In this document: positions 34,166 through 43,775 of the stretch, piece after piece
Layout: each line of letters starts with the position of its first letter
How positions within the stretch are numbered: position 1 is the stretch's first letter
Source: Verticillium longisporum
Taxonomy: Eukaryota; Ascomycota; Sordariomycetes; Glomerellales; Plectosphaerellaceae
Length of the DNA stretch: 64,000 nucleotides
Assembly: GCA_019188255.1 (NCBI GenBank)
Contig: JAETXT010000004.1
Location: 372,001 to 436,000, forward strand
Direction of reading: 5' to 3'
Position numbers and translations under genes: made by a program
The notes under the pieces: generated by a model
What the model was told of the DNA's origin: nothing
Seen by the model: only the letters and a program-made list of their open reading frames with translations
The model's database searches: none

Positions 34166-35074
34166 ATGTCCCGCGGCGGAGGCAGAGGCGGCGGTCGCGG
34201 CGGCCGAGGTGGACGTCGCGGCGGCGGCGGCCCCCAACTTCCCTGGGAAGGCGAAGACGTCGACGCCCGTCCCTCCGAGCTCTTCCCTGTTCGTTGATCC
34301 CTCTTTGCTGCCGAGGAACCATATTGAAGTACTAACAGAAGACAGGCCTACTCCGTCCCCGAGGCGAAACCTCTGACATCGCAAGAAACCCGTTCCGTCT
34401 CAGCCTTCCTCCTCCTCCGCCACCAGATCCACGACGGGCCCCTCTACACGACACGCAAGCTCTACACGGCCGCCGACTCGGCCTTCTCCTCGTCCCACAA
34501 ACACTACGGCCAGGCCCAGCTCAACGCCAAGTACGCTGCCGGCGCCGGCGGCGCCCGCACAAAGGCTAACCTGGGCCCCTTCACCCCCTCGCCGACCTAC
34601 GCCCAGCGCTTCCTGCGCGCCGAGCGCACGCTCCCCGACTTTGGCGCGCGGCCCTACTGTCCCGAGTTTGTGCCCAAGGAGCTGCACGCCACGTTTGAGG
34701 GCGCCGATGGACCCGGCGGAGGCGCCGCCGGCGGCGGCAGGAAGAGGAAGCGCGGGTTCCAGCTGTCGTCTATACGGGCGCTGCCCACGGCGGAGGATGT
34801 CTTTGGCATTACGCTGCCCGAGGACGAGTGGGACGAGGAGGCCGGGGGCGAGGATGCGACGAAGAGGAGACTGGAGGCGCTGAGTAGGATGGGGCGGGAG
34901 CCCGAAGGCGAAGAGGCCGAGATGGGCGAGGACGACGAGGCGGAGGAGGAGGAGCAGGATGAGGAGTACGACGATGAGGATGCCGGCGATTACAATGCCG
35001 AAGAGTACTTTGAAAACGGCGACGACATGGACGACGACGGCGGCGATGACGACCAGGGCGGGGACGCCTACTGA
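34166..35074 (+). CDS. rpc31: RNA polymerase III subunit RPC31 (RPC7)
   Basis: A subunit of the Pol III-specific initiation subcomplex, nuclear, needed for tRNA and 5S transcription. Two exons (34166-34288 and 34346-35074) give 283 residues. The first exon encodes a Gly/Arg-rich start (GGGRGGRGG). The conserved core follows (ELFP joined to AYSVPEAKPLTSQE, then HQIHDGPLYT). The C-terminal third is extremely acidic, with runs of D and E, which is the hallmark of the family. The intron (34289-34345) has donor GTTCGT and a clear branch sequence ACTAAC. The N-terminal RGG stretch is more extended than in yeast. Confidence 0.82.
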
Positions 35075-35080
35075 TTGATC

Positions 35081-35081
<1 letters not shown>

Positions 35082-35118
<37 letters not shown>
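35082..35118. repeat. AC dinucleotide microsatellite
   Basis: About 18 uninterrupted AC units lie just behind the RPC31 stop codon, in its 3' region. Confidence 0.97.
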
Positions 35119-35122
<4 letters not shown>

Positions 35123-35607
35123 GACCATTGCCCGCGAGGGACATTGTGCAACGTGGATACGGAGGGAAAGGGGGGCGTTTGACCGTCAACCGGGGTTGGT
35201 TGGCGCGGACTCACTGAGCCAGGTGGCTTCTAGATACCCTACTATATGAATGAAAGCATATTTCTGTCATGTCCATGGCCCCCGATCAACGTAGGTACAC
35301 GTGTGTGCCATATCAGCCAACGTTCATGTCTTACACAGGGTATCTATGGCCTATTTGCCCCTCTGAACATCAAAATCATTTCACTTGCTATGCATCCCTA
35401 GCGATGCCCCGAAACGCCAAACCAAGTTCAACCCTGCCCGTGACCGTGCCTCTGCCGCAGACCTTTCTCGTGTCCAGCTCCAGCAGGCTGTCTCGTCTGC
35501 ATTGAATTCAACCCGGTCGAGACAAGTCGCACTGCAACAGTGCAAATGCACCGGGGCCACGAGCTAAGATCCAACGCCACCCGTACCCCAGAGCCAGCGT
35601 TCCTCTC
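35119..35607. other. Intergenic between convergent RPC31 and NUP49
   Basis: Contains the two 3' untranslated regions. No gene was seen. Confidence 0.5.
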
Positions 35608-36988
35608 TCACTTGCGCGAAGGCAGCGTGCGCAGCTGAAGTTCCGTCAACTTCTCACGCGACTCGACAATCAGGCCAGCCGCGCGGACAATCTCGTCGCC
35701 CAGCGCCTTGACCGTGTCGAGGAGCTCGACGGCGAACCCAAAGCCGGCAAAGTGAGGCGCTCCGTCGCGCAGGGCGCGCATCCGCTCGTAGAGACCGTTC
35801 TCGACACCGGGCATGTGCTGCTCCATCTCCTTGACCTTCTGGACCTGGAACTGGTGCATCTGGCTGAGACGGTCGGCCTCGTTCGAGAAGAGCGTGATGC
35901 AGTCCTCGAGAGCGGGCTCCTCTTCCTTGTCCTTGGATTTGGCGGCCGGCTTGTTCGCCGTCAGCCAGGTCGTGTGGTAGTGAGCAGGCAGCTTGAGCTG
36001 CTCGGCGCCGGCAAAGGCGGCCTTGGCAATGTCGGCGTCGGACTTGACCACCTCCTTCAGCTGCGCCGTCATCTTAACGTCGTCTTCGAGGGTCGTCTTG
36101 ACGCCGTCGAATTTGCGCGTCAGCCACTCGACGTCGTGGGTCAGGCGCGCCAGGTCGCCTTCGTGAGCCGTCATGAACGACTTGATCTGGCCGGCCTGGC
36201 TCATGTACTGTTGGATAATGTTGTCGCACGTCTCGATTCCGCGTTGCAGCTCGGGGGTGAGATCGTTAAACTTGGTCGTGCCCTTGACGTTGGCGAGGTC
36301 GATGCGCACACCGGGAATGGCGCCCTGGTTCGTCGACTGGCCCATCGTGAGGCCGGCGCCGGTTGACTGCTGCGCAGGGGCAGTGCTGGAGGCCCCGCTG
36401 GAGTGAGTTAGTGGGAGAAGACAGGAAATGGGCGAGCTGGGACGTACAAGAGTCCAGCCGGCTTTTGCTGGGTTGTAGAACCGAATAGACCACCACCACT
36501 CTGCTGCTGCGGTTGTTGCTGCTGCTGAGTGTTCAGTGCCGTCGAGGCGCCGAACAACCCACCTCCAGTCTGCTGTTGGTTGTTTTGCGTCGTCGAGGCA
36601 CCAAACAATCCTCCACCAGTCGACTGCTGCTGCTGCTGGGGTTGACCGAGTAGATCCACCAAAGAGACCACCGCCACCTGTTGAGCCCTGCTGCTGCGTT
36701 TGCTGATTGCTAGCCGTGTTGCCAAAGAGGCCGCCGCTGGCCGGCTGCTGCTGGGTCTGGGTATTTGCGCCGCCACCGAAAAGGCCACCGCTGGCTGGCT
36801 GCTGGGCTGTGGTTGAGCTCTGCGTGTTGCCGAAGAGACCCCCGCCACTGCTCCAAAGAAGATGACCACGTCAGACAGAGACCTTGCGAGCTATCGTCTG
36901 CAGGAGAATCGCAGAGCACGATAATAATCTCGGGAACGTACCTCGGAGTGTTGAGCGTGAGCCCTGCTGGTTTGTTGGCGGCGAACAT
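35608..36988 (-). CDS. nup49: Nucleoporin NUP49 (GLFG family, Nup58 homologue)
   Basis: A central-channel nucleoporin that forms a complex with Nsp1 and Nup57. Exons are 36988-36942, 36850-36448 and 36397-35608. The start MFAANKPAGLTLNT leads into repeated GGGLFG motifs separated by Gln/Thr/Ser-rich linkers, the phenylalanine-glycine region that binds transport receptors. The C-terminal 240 residues form the conserved coiled-coil anchor (FNDLTPELQRGIETCDNIIQQ onwards). In the second exon the frame changes near 36640-36660, between one GLFG repeat and the next. The coding total is one base too long, or two too short. A longer N-terminus is possible (see the 36989-37471 entry). Confidence 0.85.
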
Positions 36989-37471
36989 TTCGACTAAGGT
37001 ACACAAAGTAAGACACGGGCCCCGATCGACGACAAGAATTGTCAATCGCGTACCTTGCGGCGTTGGAAGTCTTTGGCTGTTGTCCTTGGTTGAGGCCCTC
37101 GCAGGATGGCTTCGCTTGAGAGGGAATGTAGGCGCGACAGGTCCAGGCACAAACGTGAAGTCGAGCTTTGGTGTGCTTGGCATCTGATTGGCTGAATTGG
37201 GGTGAGAGCTTGGAGTTGGCGGGCATTCGGTGGCAGGGGCTGCACCGAGAGACGCTAAGCCCTTCCCGTCCACCCCCGAGGTTGTGCCGCTCGGTATGCT
37301 TCGGTGTAGAGGGAGCTTGGAGCTTGGGATCAACTTCGGCTGTTGTCCCTGGTCGTTGTGGATGGAAGCTCCCAGTCCTCCTCTAAAGCCTGGTTCCATC
37401 ATAGCGACGTCGCCCTCTGCATCCATAGGGTTCCGCCGCAGCGAACGTACTCTACCCCATTTCGAAGCCAT
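36989..37471 (-). CDS. Possible upstream exon of NUP49, or separate small frame
   Basis: An open frame from the ATG at 37471 (MASKWGRVRSLRRN) runs in frame to NUP49. Splicing at a good donor (CAAG/GTACGC, near 37053) and an acceptor (CCTTAG, near 36995) would join LPTPQ through VE to the NUP49 methionine without a frame break. The composition (QMPSTPKLDFTFVPGP and similar) looks protein-like, but it begins only 17 bases from the divergent FIP1 ATG, so the two promoters would overlap. It could be coding, an upstream open frame, or chance. Confidence 0.35.
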
Positions 37472-37488
37472 ATTGGAAAGAAGGCGCA

Positions 37489-38703
37489 ATGGACGTTGAC
37501 GACGACGAGGATTTCTACTCTCCTGAGCCTACAGAGGCGACGGAAAAGGTGACAAAGACGGAAGCTTCAGCGTCGCCGACACCAGTTCCCAAGGAGGAGC
37601 CGAAGACGGAGCTGGAGGAAGGCGAGGAGGAAGATGAAGGTGGTGCGATGGATGAGGACGACAGTGATTCAGTCAGTTCCTTCTGCCTTGAACTACCTTA
37701 TATCACTGGAGCCTCTACTGACCCTCTGTCGTAGGATATCGACATCATCACGGAGCGCAAAGACGGCACAAAAGCTGCCCCACCAACGTATGCCCCGCGA
37801 ACGTTGTGCGCGCATCTTGAACCTTCCAATACTGACGTGACGCGCGCACCAGACAATCGAGGTACAGCGACATTCGCAACATCCCTCAAAGGACCGCTTC
37901 TAGCGACATCGCCGTCAAACCAGCAGCCCCGGCTGCGCCCTCGTCCAAGTCCCCCGCACCCAAGTTCGAGTCTCCTGCAGTCGCCCTGGCTGTGCCCAGT
38001 GCCGACAAGGTCGCCGCCGCCGCATCAAGTTCGAAGATTGACGTCAACGGCAATCCCATCCATGCAGGCTCGGGCAAGCACATCACGGCAGTCAACATTG
38101 ACGAGGGTATGTTGGCGCTTGTAACCACGCCTCACGCGGCACATGGCTAATGGACAAACAGACCTCGGCGATAACGAAAAGCCATGGCGTAAGCCTGGTA
38201 CCGACATCAGCGACTACTTCAACTATGGCTTCGATGAGTTCACGTGGGCATTATATGCTGCCAAGCAGGAGGCCATCCGCGGCGAGTTTAGCGGCGACCT
38301 CATGATGGCGGGCAACAACAAGATGATGGAAGACTTCAGCAAGATGATGATGATGGGAGGCGGTATGAACATGCCCGGCGGCGCGCAAGGTGCGCAGGGC
38401 CAGGCTGGTATGGCCGGCATGGGCGGCATGGACGGCATGCCGCCTGAGATGCAGCAGATGATGCAGCAGATGATGAGCTCTGGCATGGATCCCAGCCAGA
38501 TGGACCCCGCAGCCATGTCGGCCATGTTTTCTGGCATGCAGGGCCAAGCTGGTAACGCCAGCGTTCCGGGCGCACAGGGACAGAACTTTGGGCAGGGTTT
38601 CGGAGGCAACCAGGGCCAATTTGGCGGGTTTGACCAGCAGGGTGGCATGGGCGGTGTCAACCGTGGCGGCTTTGGTGGCCGGGGTCGAGGTCGGAGGTGG
38701 TGA
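37489..38703 (+). CDS. fip1: Pre-mRNA polyadenylation factor FIP1
   Basis: A subunit of the cleavage and polyadenylation factor that tethers poly(A) polymerase to the 3'-end complex. Four exons (37489-37671, 37735-37787, 37853-38106, 38162-38703) give 343 residues. The N-terminus is acidic with Pro/Glu runs. The Fip1 core signature [20 protein letters not shown] is complete and is followed by [14 protein letters not shown]. The C-terminal part is Met/Gln/Gly-rich and ends in an RGG-like tail ([12 protein letters not shown]). Intron 1 has donor GTCAGT. The gene is divergent from NUP49. Confidence 0.93.
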
Positions 38704-39171
38704 TTATTGTCGACTGAAGATGAAGTCTTGACAAAATCACAGACACCTCGTTCGGCTTGGCGTTGCGGCGTTCGGGTAACAACTCCCCGATCAGAGGGAA
38801 ACAAAAAAACTGGCTGCCCTTGACAATAGTCCATGTAGAATACCCAATGAAAGATATGATAACCTCAATATTCCTTGTATTGCTACCCACCGAGTACGCG
38901 TGTGACGCCGCAACTGCATATGATCACTTGGCTCTCATGCACAAGACCTGTTCATTGCATCTTTTTGGATAATGCCCTCCCTAAACTCCAGCTATTTGCG
39001 CGCGTATGAAAGATGCGTGATGCGAATCCTGTACCAGATCAGGTCGTGCAATCAGGCTGTACAGCTTCACGCAGTGAAACTTATATACCGATACCACCCA
39101 TGTCTTCTTTTGGCTGATAGCAAAAGATGTTTTACAGGAAATCAGCCTGAAAATACTCGAAGAGGACTGAG
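38704..39171. other. Intergenic between convergent FIP1 and F-box genes
   Basis: Contains 3' regions only. Open frames on both strands lack features. Confidence 0.5.
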
Positions 39172-40842
39172 CTATTCTGGGTCCGCCCATATATTGGGTG
39201 CATATCTCTTCACGCCGTCCTCCCACAATCTGTCCCAGTCGGGAAAAGCATCCGGCTCTTCGATGAATTCCAACCACTGTGAGAGATCTGGATGTAGCCT
39301 CTTCTTCCAGAGTCCCTGGGCTACCCACTTCTCACCACCCTCTTTGGCACCGATACTGCCCGTTGGTGGCAGGTTGAGTTCAGCCAAATTTCTAGAAATA
39401 CCGAAAACACCGGGCGTTTCCGAGGACGGCAACCCGAGGCCGAGTCTGAATCTGTCGTGCGGCTGCATGATGTACCCGTCTTGTTCATCGGTCCAGAACA
39501 CCCAACGCAACCTTTGAAACTGCCCTGCCACCACCGCTCCGGCAAGTGCCTGGAAGTGCGAATCGGGAACCGCATATACCGCCTGACCGAGGCTTCTCAT
39601 GACCAGTATCTCAAGTGACGAGGGCAGAAAGTTGACCAGTCTCTGGGTGTCCTTGGTCGAGGGGCCATCTTGTTCGAAGGGGTAAACAACAAGGCTGTCA
39701 ATGGAGAGAACCTTCAATCCCTCAAACTCTTTAAGAGTGGCGATCGGATAAGAAAGAGCTGTCTCGGCTGCTGGATGCCAGCTCTCCATGCTACCCAAGG
39801 GTTCGTTCACCCAATACATGGGCAAGAGTGTCAATGATTGCAGTGTGCCCTTCGCAGGCAGCAAGAGCAACGCTTCCTTGATCAAGCGGGGGGTGGGGCA
39901 ATGTGTGTTTTGCGAGACAAAGCTGACGTGTTGGAGGTGCGATAATTCGCGTAGCAGGTTGGGGAGAAACGGGCTCCATATGCCCTTGAAGATGAGCTGC
40001 AGAGAGGTGAGCTGAGACAGCCCAGGACTCCGGCTCGTGGGAGAAACCACAAGAGCACCCGATCCGCAGCAAAGAAACTGAACGTTGGGAGCGATGGCGA
40101 TGAGAGTCTCCTCAGCCATGCTCCTGGGGCCGTAAACGTTGCAGGGCCCATGGTCGTCTGAGTCGTTACAAGCATCACTGGTGGTCTTGTCGACTTCGAC
40201 CTCGATCCTGGTAGCCTTCAACACGTGGTGTTTGCCACTACCATCAGCGCGTTTCTTTGCGAACAAACCGAATGTCCAATCCTTGGGCAGAGACAGAGAT
40301 ACCCTGTCGGCAGTACGCGTTTGTAAGATCAGCACTTGGACAAGCGTTTCGACGATGTTATCCCCAGAGCAGATGTTTTTCAACTCGCTGTCGCTAGCTT
40401 CGAGCCCTAGATTTGTGACAGCCTGTTTAATGAGCAGCGTCTGCCGCTGAGTAGCGTCGGATAATTGCTCGGGATAGCAACATGTGCAATCCTCGTTGAG
40501 CGCACCAATGTCAACCGTTCTAACAAGCTGGGCTAGGCGAGGCTGTGTATCGAAGAGGTAGACGGCAGAAAATAGCCTGTCGTGAAGATCCCTTAGACTA
40601 TCGGCTCGGCGGCGGTGAATAAGCAGTGAGTGAAATAGAATCGGCTGGGCCACGTCTCGTAGAGCCTTCGAGGTTAAACTCATCGCAATGAGGCTGCTAC
40701 GCTCATCCCATATACTGGTGGCCGACCGCATCCTCGTTTTCCACACTGGCGCTGGTTCATGGCGGCAGTGGATGCATAGTTGCGATGCAATAAGATGTAG
40801 AATTTCTAGTGGTAAATCGAGTAGTTGAATCGGATGCTCCAT
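39172..40842 (-). CDS. F-box-like protein
   Basis: A single-exon protein of 556 residues, starting MEHPIQLLDLPLEILHLIASQL. The segment at about 9-22 fits the start of an F-box, the Skp1-binding element of SCF ubiquitin ligases, and SLTSKALRDVAQPILFHSL fits its second half. The rest is a long leucine-rich body without an obvious repeat, as in many lineage-specific fungal F-box proteins. There is no signal peptide or membrane segment. The substrate cannot be guessed. Confidence 0.65.
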   Translation of the reverse strand: MEHPIQLLDLPLEILHLIASQLCIHCRHEPAPVWKTRMRSATSIWDERSSLIAMSLTSKALRDVAQPILFHSLLIHRRRADSLRDLHDRLFSAVYLFDTQPRLAQLVRTVDIGALNEDCTCCYPEQLSDATQRQTLLIKQAVTNLGLEASDSELKNICSGDNIVETLVQVLILQTRTADRVSLSLPKDWTFGLFAKKRADGSGKHHVLKATRIEVEVDKTTSDACNDSDDHGPCNVYGPRSMAEETLIAIAPNVQFLCCGSGALVVSPTSRSPGLSQLTSLQLIFKGIWSPFLPNLLRELSHLQHVSFVSQNTHCPTPRLIKEALLLLPAKGTLQSLTLLPMYWVNEPLGSMESWHPAAETALSYPIATLKEFEGLKVLSIDSLVVYPFEQDGPSTKDTQRLVNFLPSSLEILVMRSLGQAVYAVPDSHFQALAGAVVAGQFQRLRWVFWTDEQDGYIMQPHDRFRLGLGLPSSETPGVFGISRNLAELNLPPTGSIGAKEGGEKWVAQGLWKKRLHPDLSQWLEFIEEPDAFPDWDRLWEDGVKRYAPNIWADPE

Positions 40843-41285
40843 GCTCTGGTTCTGTGTCAGACAGTATAGGTTCTCGCGATGCTGGCTGTAAAGCTATTGT
40901 TGTTGGACGACAAGTGTGACTCAGGCCAGTTGGTCTTCCGTCGAGCCAAGTGATGAAGGATTGCTGCCTGTTTGGGATGCGAAAGGATCCTCGACTTCGC
41001 CTACCCCTCCACTCTGTACCCCAGCCCGCCCAAATTGCTCTCGTGGGATTGAACGAACCCGAGAATGGCGAGCTTCCTGCTTTATGCCACCTAAACTAAG
41101 AATTCTGCTCGTTGTCTTCTTAACTCAACAGCGAAGTTCGCATAGCATCCACATGTTGCACAGTAACGACAGCTTGTAAGAAGCAAAGACCCCGCATCAG
41201 AGGGCCCAATGATTGAGAAATGTGCAAAATCAATTGTTGCGCGCTAATACAATAATATATCCTTCCTTTGGTGATAGTTTCATAC
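40843..41285. other. Intergenic, no gene seen
   Basis: Carries the upstream region of the F-box gene and the 3' end of the lectin-like gene. No supported feature. Confidence 0.5.
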
Positions 41286-43011
41286 CTAACCCAACGGTAA
41301 TGTTGTGTTCACCACGCCTATTGGCTTGTAACTGTTGCCCCCTTCCCACATCCACTCATAGATCACAACAGATGTGTTCTGCACAATCGTGCCGTACACT
41401 CTGCCAGCCTGGTTGGCAGTCAAAGCCATCGGATTCCTGTTATTCGCCACGGTGGGAATATACTCCTTGGCTGCCCACTGTCCATATTGATATGCCATCA
41501 GCCAGGCATTTTGGTAAGAGTAGTTGTACAGCAGGCCATCTAGGCCCAGCACCTGAACTTTGAGATCGTCAGATGTATCATTCCAGCCCGCCGTGAAGGC
41601 AGCGAGGACAGTATATGGAGTGCCCTCGTAGAATCGCATTGATGAGCCTGTATCTGCAACACCATAGACTTGGGTGACATCTGTTGCGCTGTGGATCGAA
41701 ACTTGTCTCAAATAACCAAATTCGGAGTAGTAGAAAAGACTCAAGCTGGGATCACCTCGTTGATACACAGGTGTCAGCGCCATGGGGGTGTTCCATGATG
41801 GTAGGTAGTCCTCGAATGGCATGACCGAAGCAGCCCAGACCGGGGCGCTGGTATCGCCGTTGGCTAGGAGCAGGTGCATGGTGCCATTGTGGTCCTGATA
41901 CGCCACCATGTCCAACGCAAGCGTTCCGAAGTTCTCGTTGCCGTTGGAAACGATTGATGAGCCTTCTCCCACGGGGACCGCGTCAAAGCTAGCAATGCTC
42001 GAGTTGGCCCAGAACTCGAGCACGCTGCCGTTGGTGTGCGAGCTGCTGATCCACCCGTTCAGTGTCCTGTCCTCTGTGACCGCGTACAGCCGCACCTCAA
42101 AGCCATTGTCATCGTTGTACCAATATAGATTGGAGGAAAGAGGCGAGCCCTTTTCGATGCCAAGGGTTTCGTTACTGACGACTGCAGCAGTCCACTTCTC
42201 GTCGGAGGAATTCCACAGCGACCGGCAAAGGACCTTCGAATTGAGTTGGTAGAACACAACAATATTGTCATATCCGAATTCGTCGGTAAAGTTCAGAAGA
42301 CAGCGTCGTATTCAAGTAGACCGCCTCTGGTGATGTACTGATGTTGCCGAGATTGGCGATGCCGTCATCGTAGTAGGAGGCGTAGTAGTCGTTGTCGTTG
42401 GCCACGGCCAAGCCGACACCCAGACCCACGGACAGGCCGATGATGACAAGAGAAGCGACGATAAAAACAATCCAGAAGACTTTGCGTCGCATACCGCATA
42501 TCGTCCCGTTTTTCCTGTCGTCCGTCCGTCGCCGCTTGATGACCTTCTGTGTAGCGCCTGTCAAGTTGTCGACCTTGCCGGCGACCCTGAAGGCGAGCGA
42601 CTGCTTCACACCGTCGTCGTCGTCAGAGCCTGGCACGGATTTGTCTCGGGCAGTTGATTCCGAGACAGTCGAGCGGGATCCGTCCAGTTGTGTCGTCGAC
42701 AAGTCGGACGGATATGGGGCCGTCGAGTTCAAGTCGCCCTGGTCGTATGCGCCCGACGCCGGCGGCGCCGCCGCTCGGGGGTTGACCTGGTGTGGCCTTC
42801 GTAGATGATCCGGCATGACGAACTTGAAGTCCTCCTCAAAGTACTTCTGCTTCACATCCTGCTCCCCAATGTCGCCCGTCAGGCCACGGTACTTGTCATT
42901 GTCAGGATGCACGTCGCCGATCGTAAAGTGTTTCGGTGCCGGCTCGGCAACCTGCTGTCCTGCAGGGCCGCCGTTGTTTGTCGAGTCGGTCGCGTTCGAG
43001 GAAGACATCAT
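41286..43011 (-). CDS. Membrane-anchored fucose-lectin-like protein
   Basis: The N-terminal 245 codons (43011-42280) encode a hydrophilic, proline-rich cytosolic part, a basic stop-transfer stretch (KRRRTDD) and one membrane helix (VFWIVFIVASLVIIGLSVGLGV), suggesting type II topology. The second part (about 42300-41286) repeats a pattern of aromatic residues and short strands (NIVVFYQLNSKVLCRSLW, LYAVTEDRTLNGWI, VYQRGDPSLSLFYY) like the beta-propeller blades of fungal fucose-specific lectins, and has many N-glycosylation sites. The frame changes near 42280-42310: one base too many or two too few. Reading through gives about 575 residues. An 87-nt intron would remove part of a blade and is less likely. 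Confidence 0.55.
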
Positions 43012-43775
43012 GTGTGAGCGGCGCGTCGGCGCGTCGGCGCCTCGTCGTGTCGTCTTCGGCGCGACGGCTGGGCATCATCGAGGGACGTCTGGTATGTATG
43101 GCTGTGGCGTCTGGCGTGGCAGGTGTTTCGTCACTTGGGGATTTGTCGAGGGTGAAGGATCGGGACTGACCCAGGCCCGGCAGAGGAGGGGCCTTTTGGA
43201 TATTGGGCATGGCACTGCCTCATTTGCCCCCCCTGGTCTACCTTTTCAAGCGGCCGATGGACTCCGCCGCCAAGAGCTAAACCTTTTCCGGGTTGGGATC
43301 CGTCGCCCAATATAGGCAGTTTGCATGATTGGGTGGTGAATCCCTGAGATGAATCCTTTCGGCAGTTTTTGTCTCCTTGTCAAGAATGAATGAGATTGAC
43401 GAACATGGTGTCGTTAGGTGGTCGCGAATACTGCGAAAACCATCTTCGTCAGGCTGAGGTCAAGGACGGCTCAGGTCGATGGCCCACAGCGTTTACTACG
43501 AGTCACGAGATGAAGGAGCAAAATTGAGACGCGCCGGGTTAGTTCAGGCACTCGACGCCACTGGTAAGGATCATGACTGGCTAGATCCTCGTAGCAGAGA
43601 TTCAGGGGTGTGAGACGAGGATGCCACCATCAAATACAAGACAAGTAGTCGCCCGAAGATATCGGTCCTCCCTCTCCACGCTGCTCTACGCTGATAAGGT
43701 GAGGCTCGTCGCATCTGATCGATACTCTTGAAAACAAAAGAGAACCGCTCCCGGATCAACATCGTCGGCCAGCAG
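43012..43775. other. Intergenic, no gene seen
   Basis: Upstream region of the lectin-like gene and 3' region of the monooxygenase. No supported frame. Confidence 0.5.

Noticed and set aside
42210..42300. 87-nt intron joining the two halves of the lectin-like gene
   Set aside because: It would remove sequence that looks like part of a propeller blade (NIVVFYQLNSK). An indel is the simpler reading, although I cannot exclude the intron.
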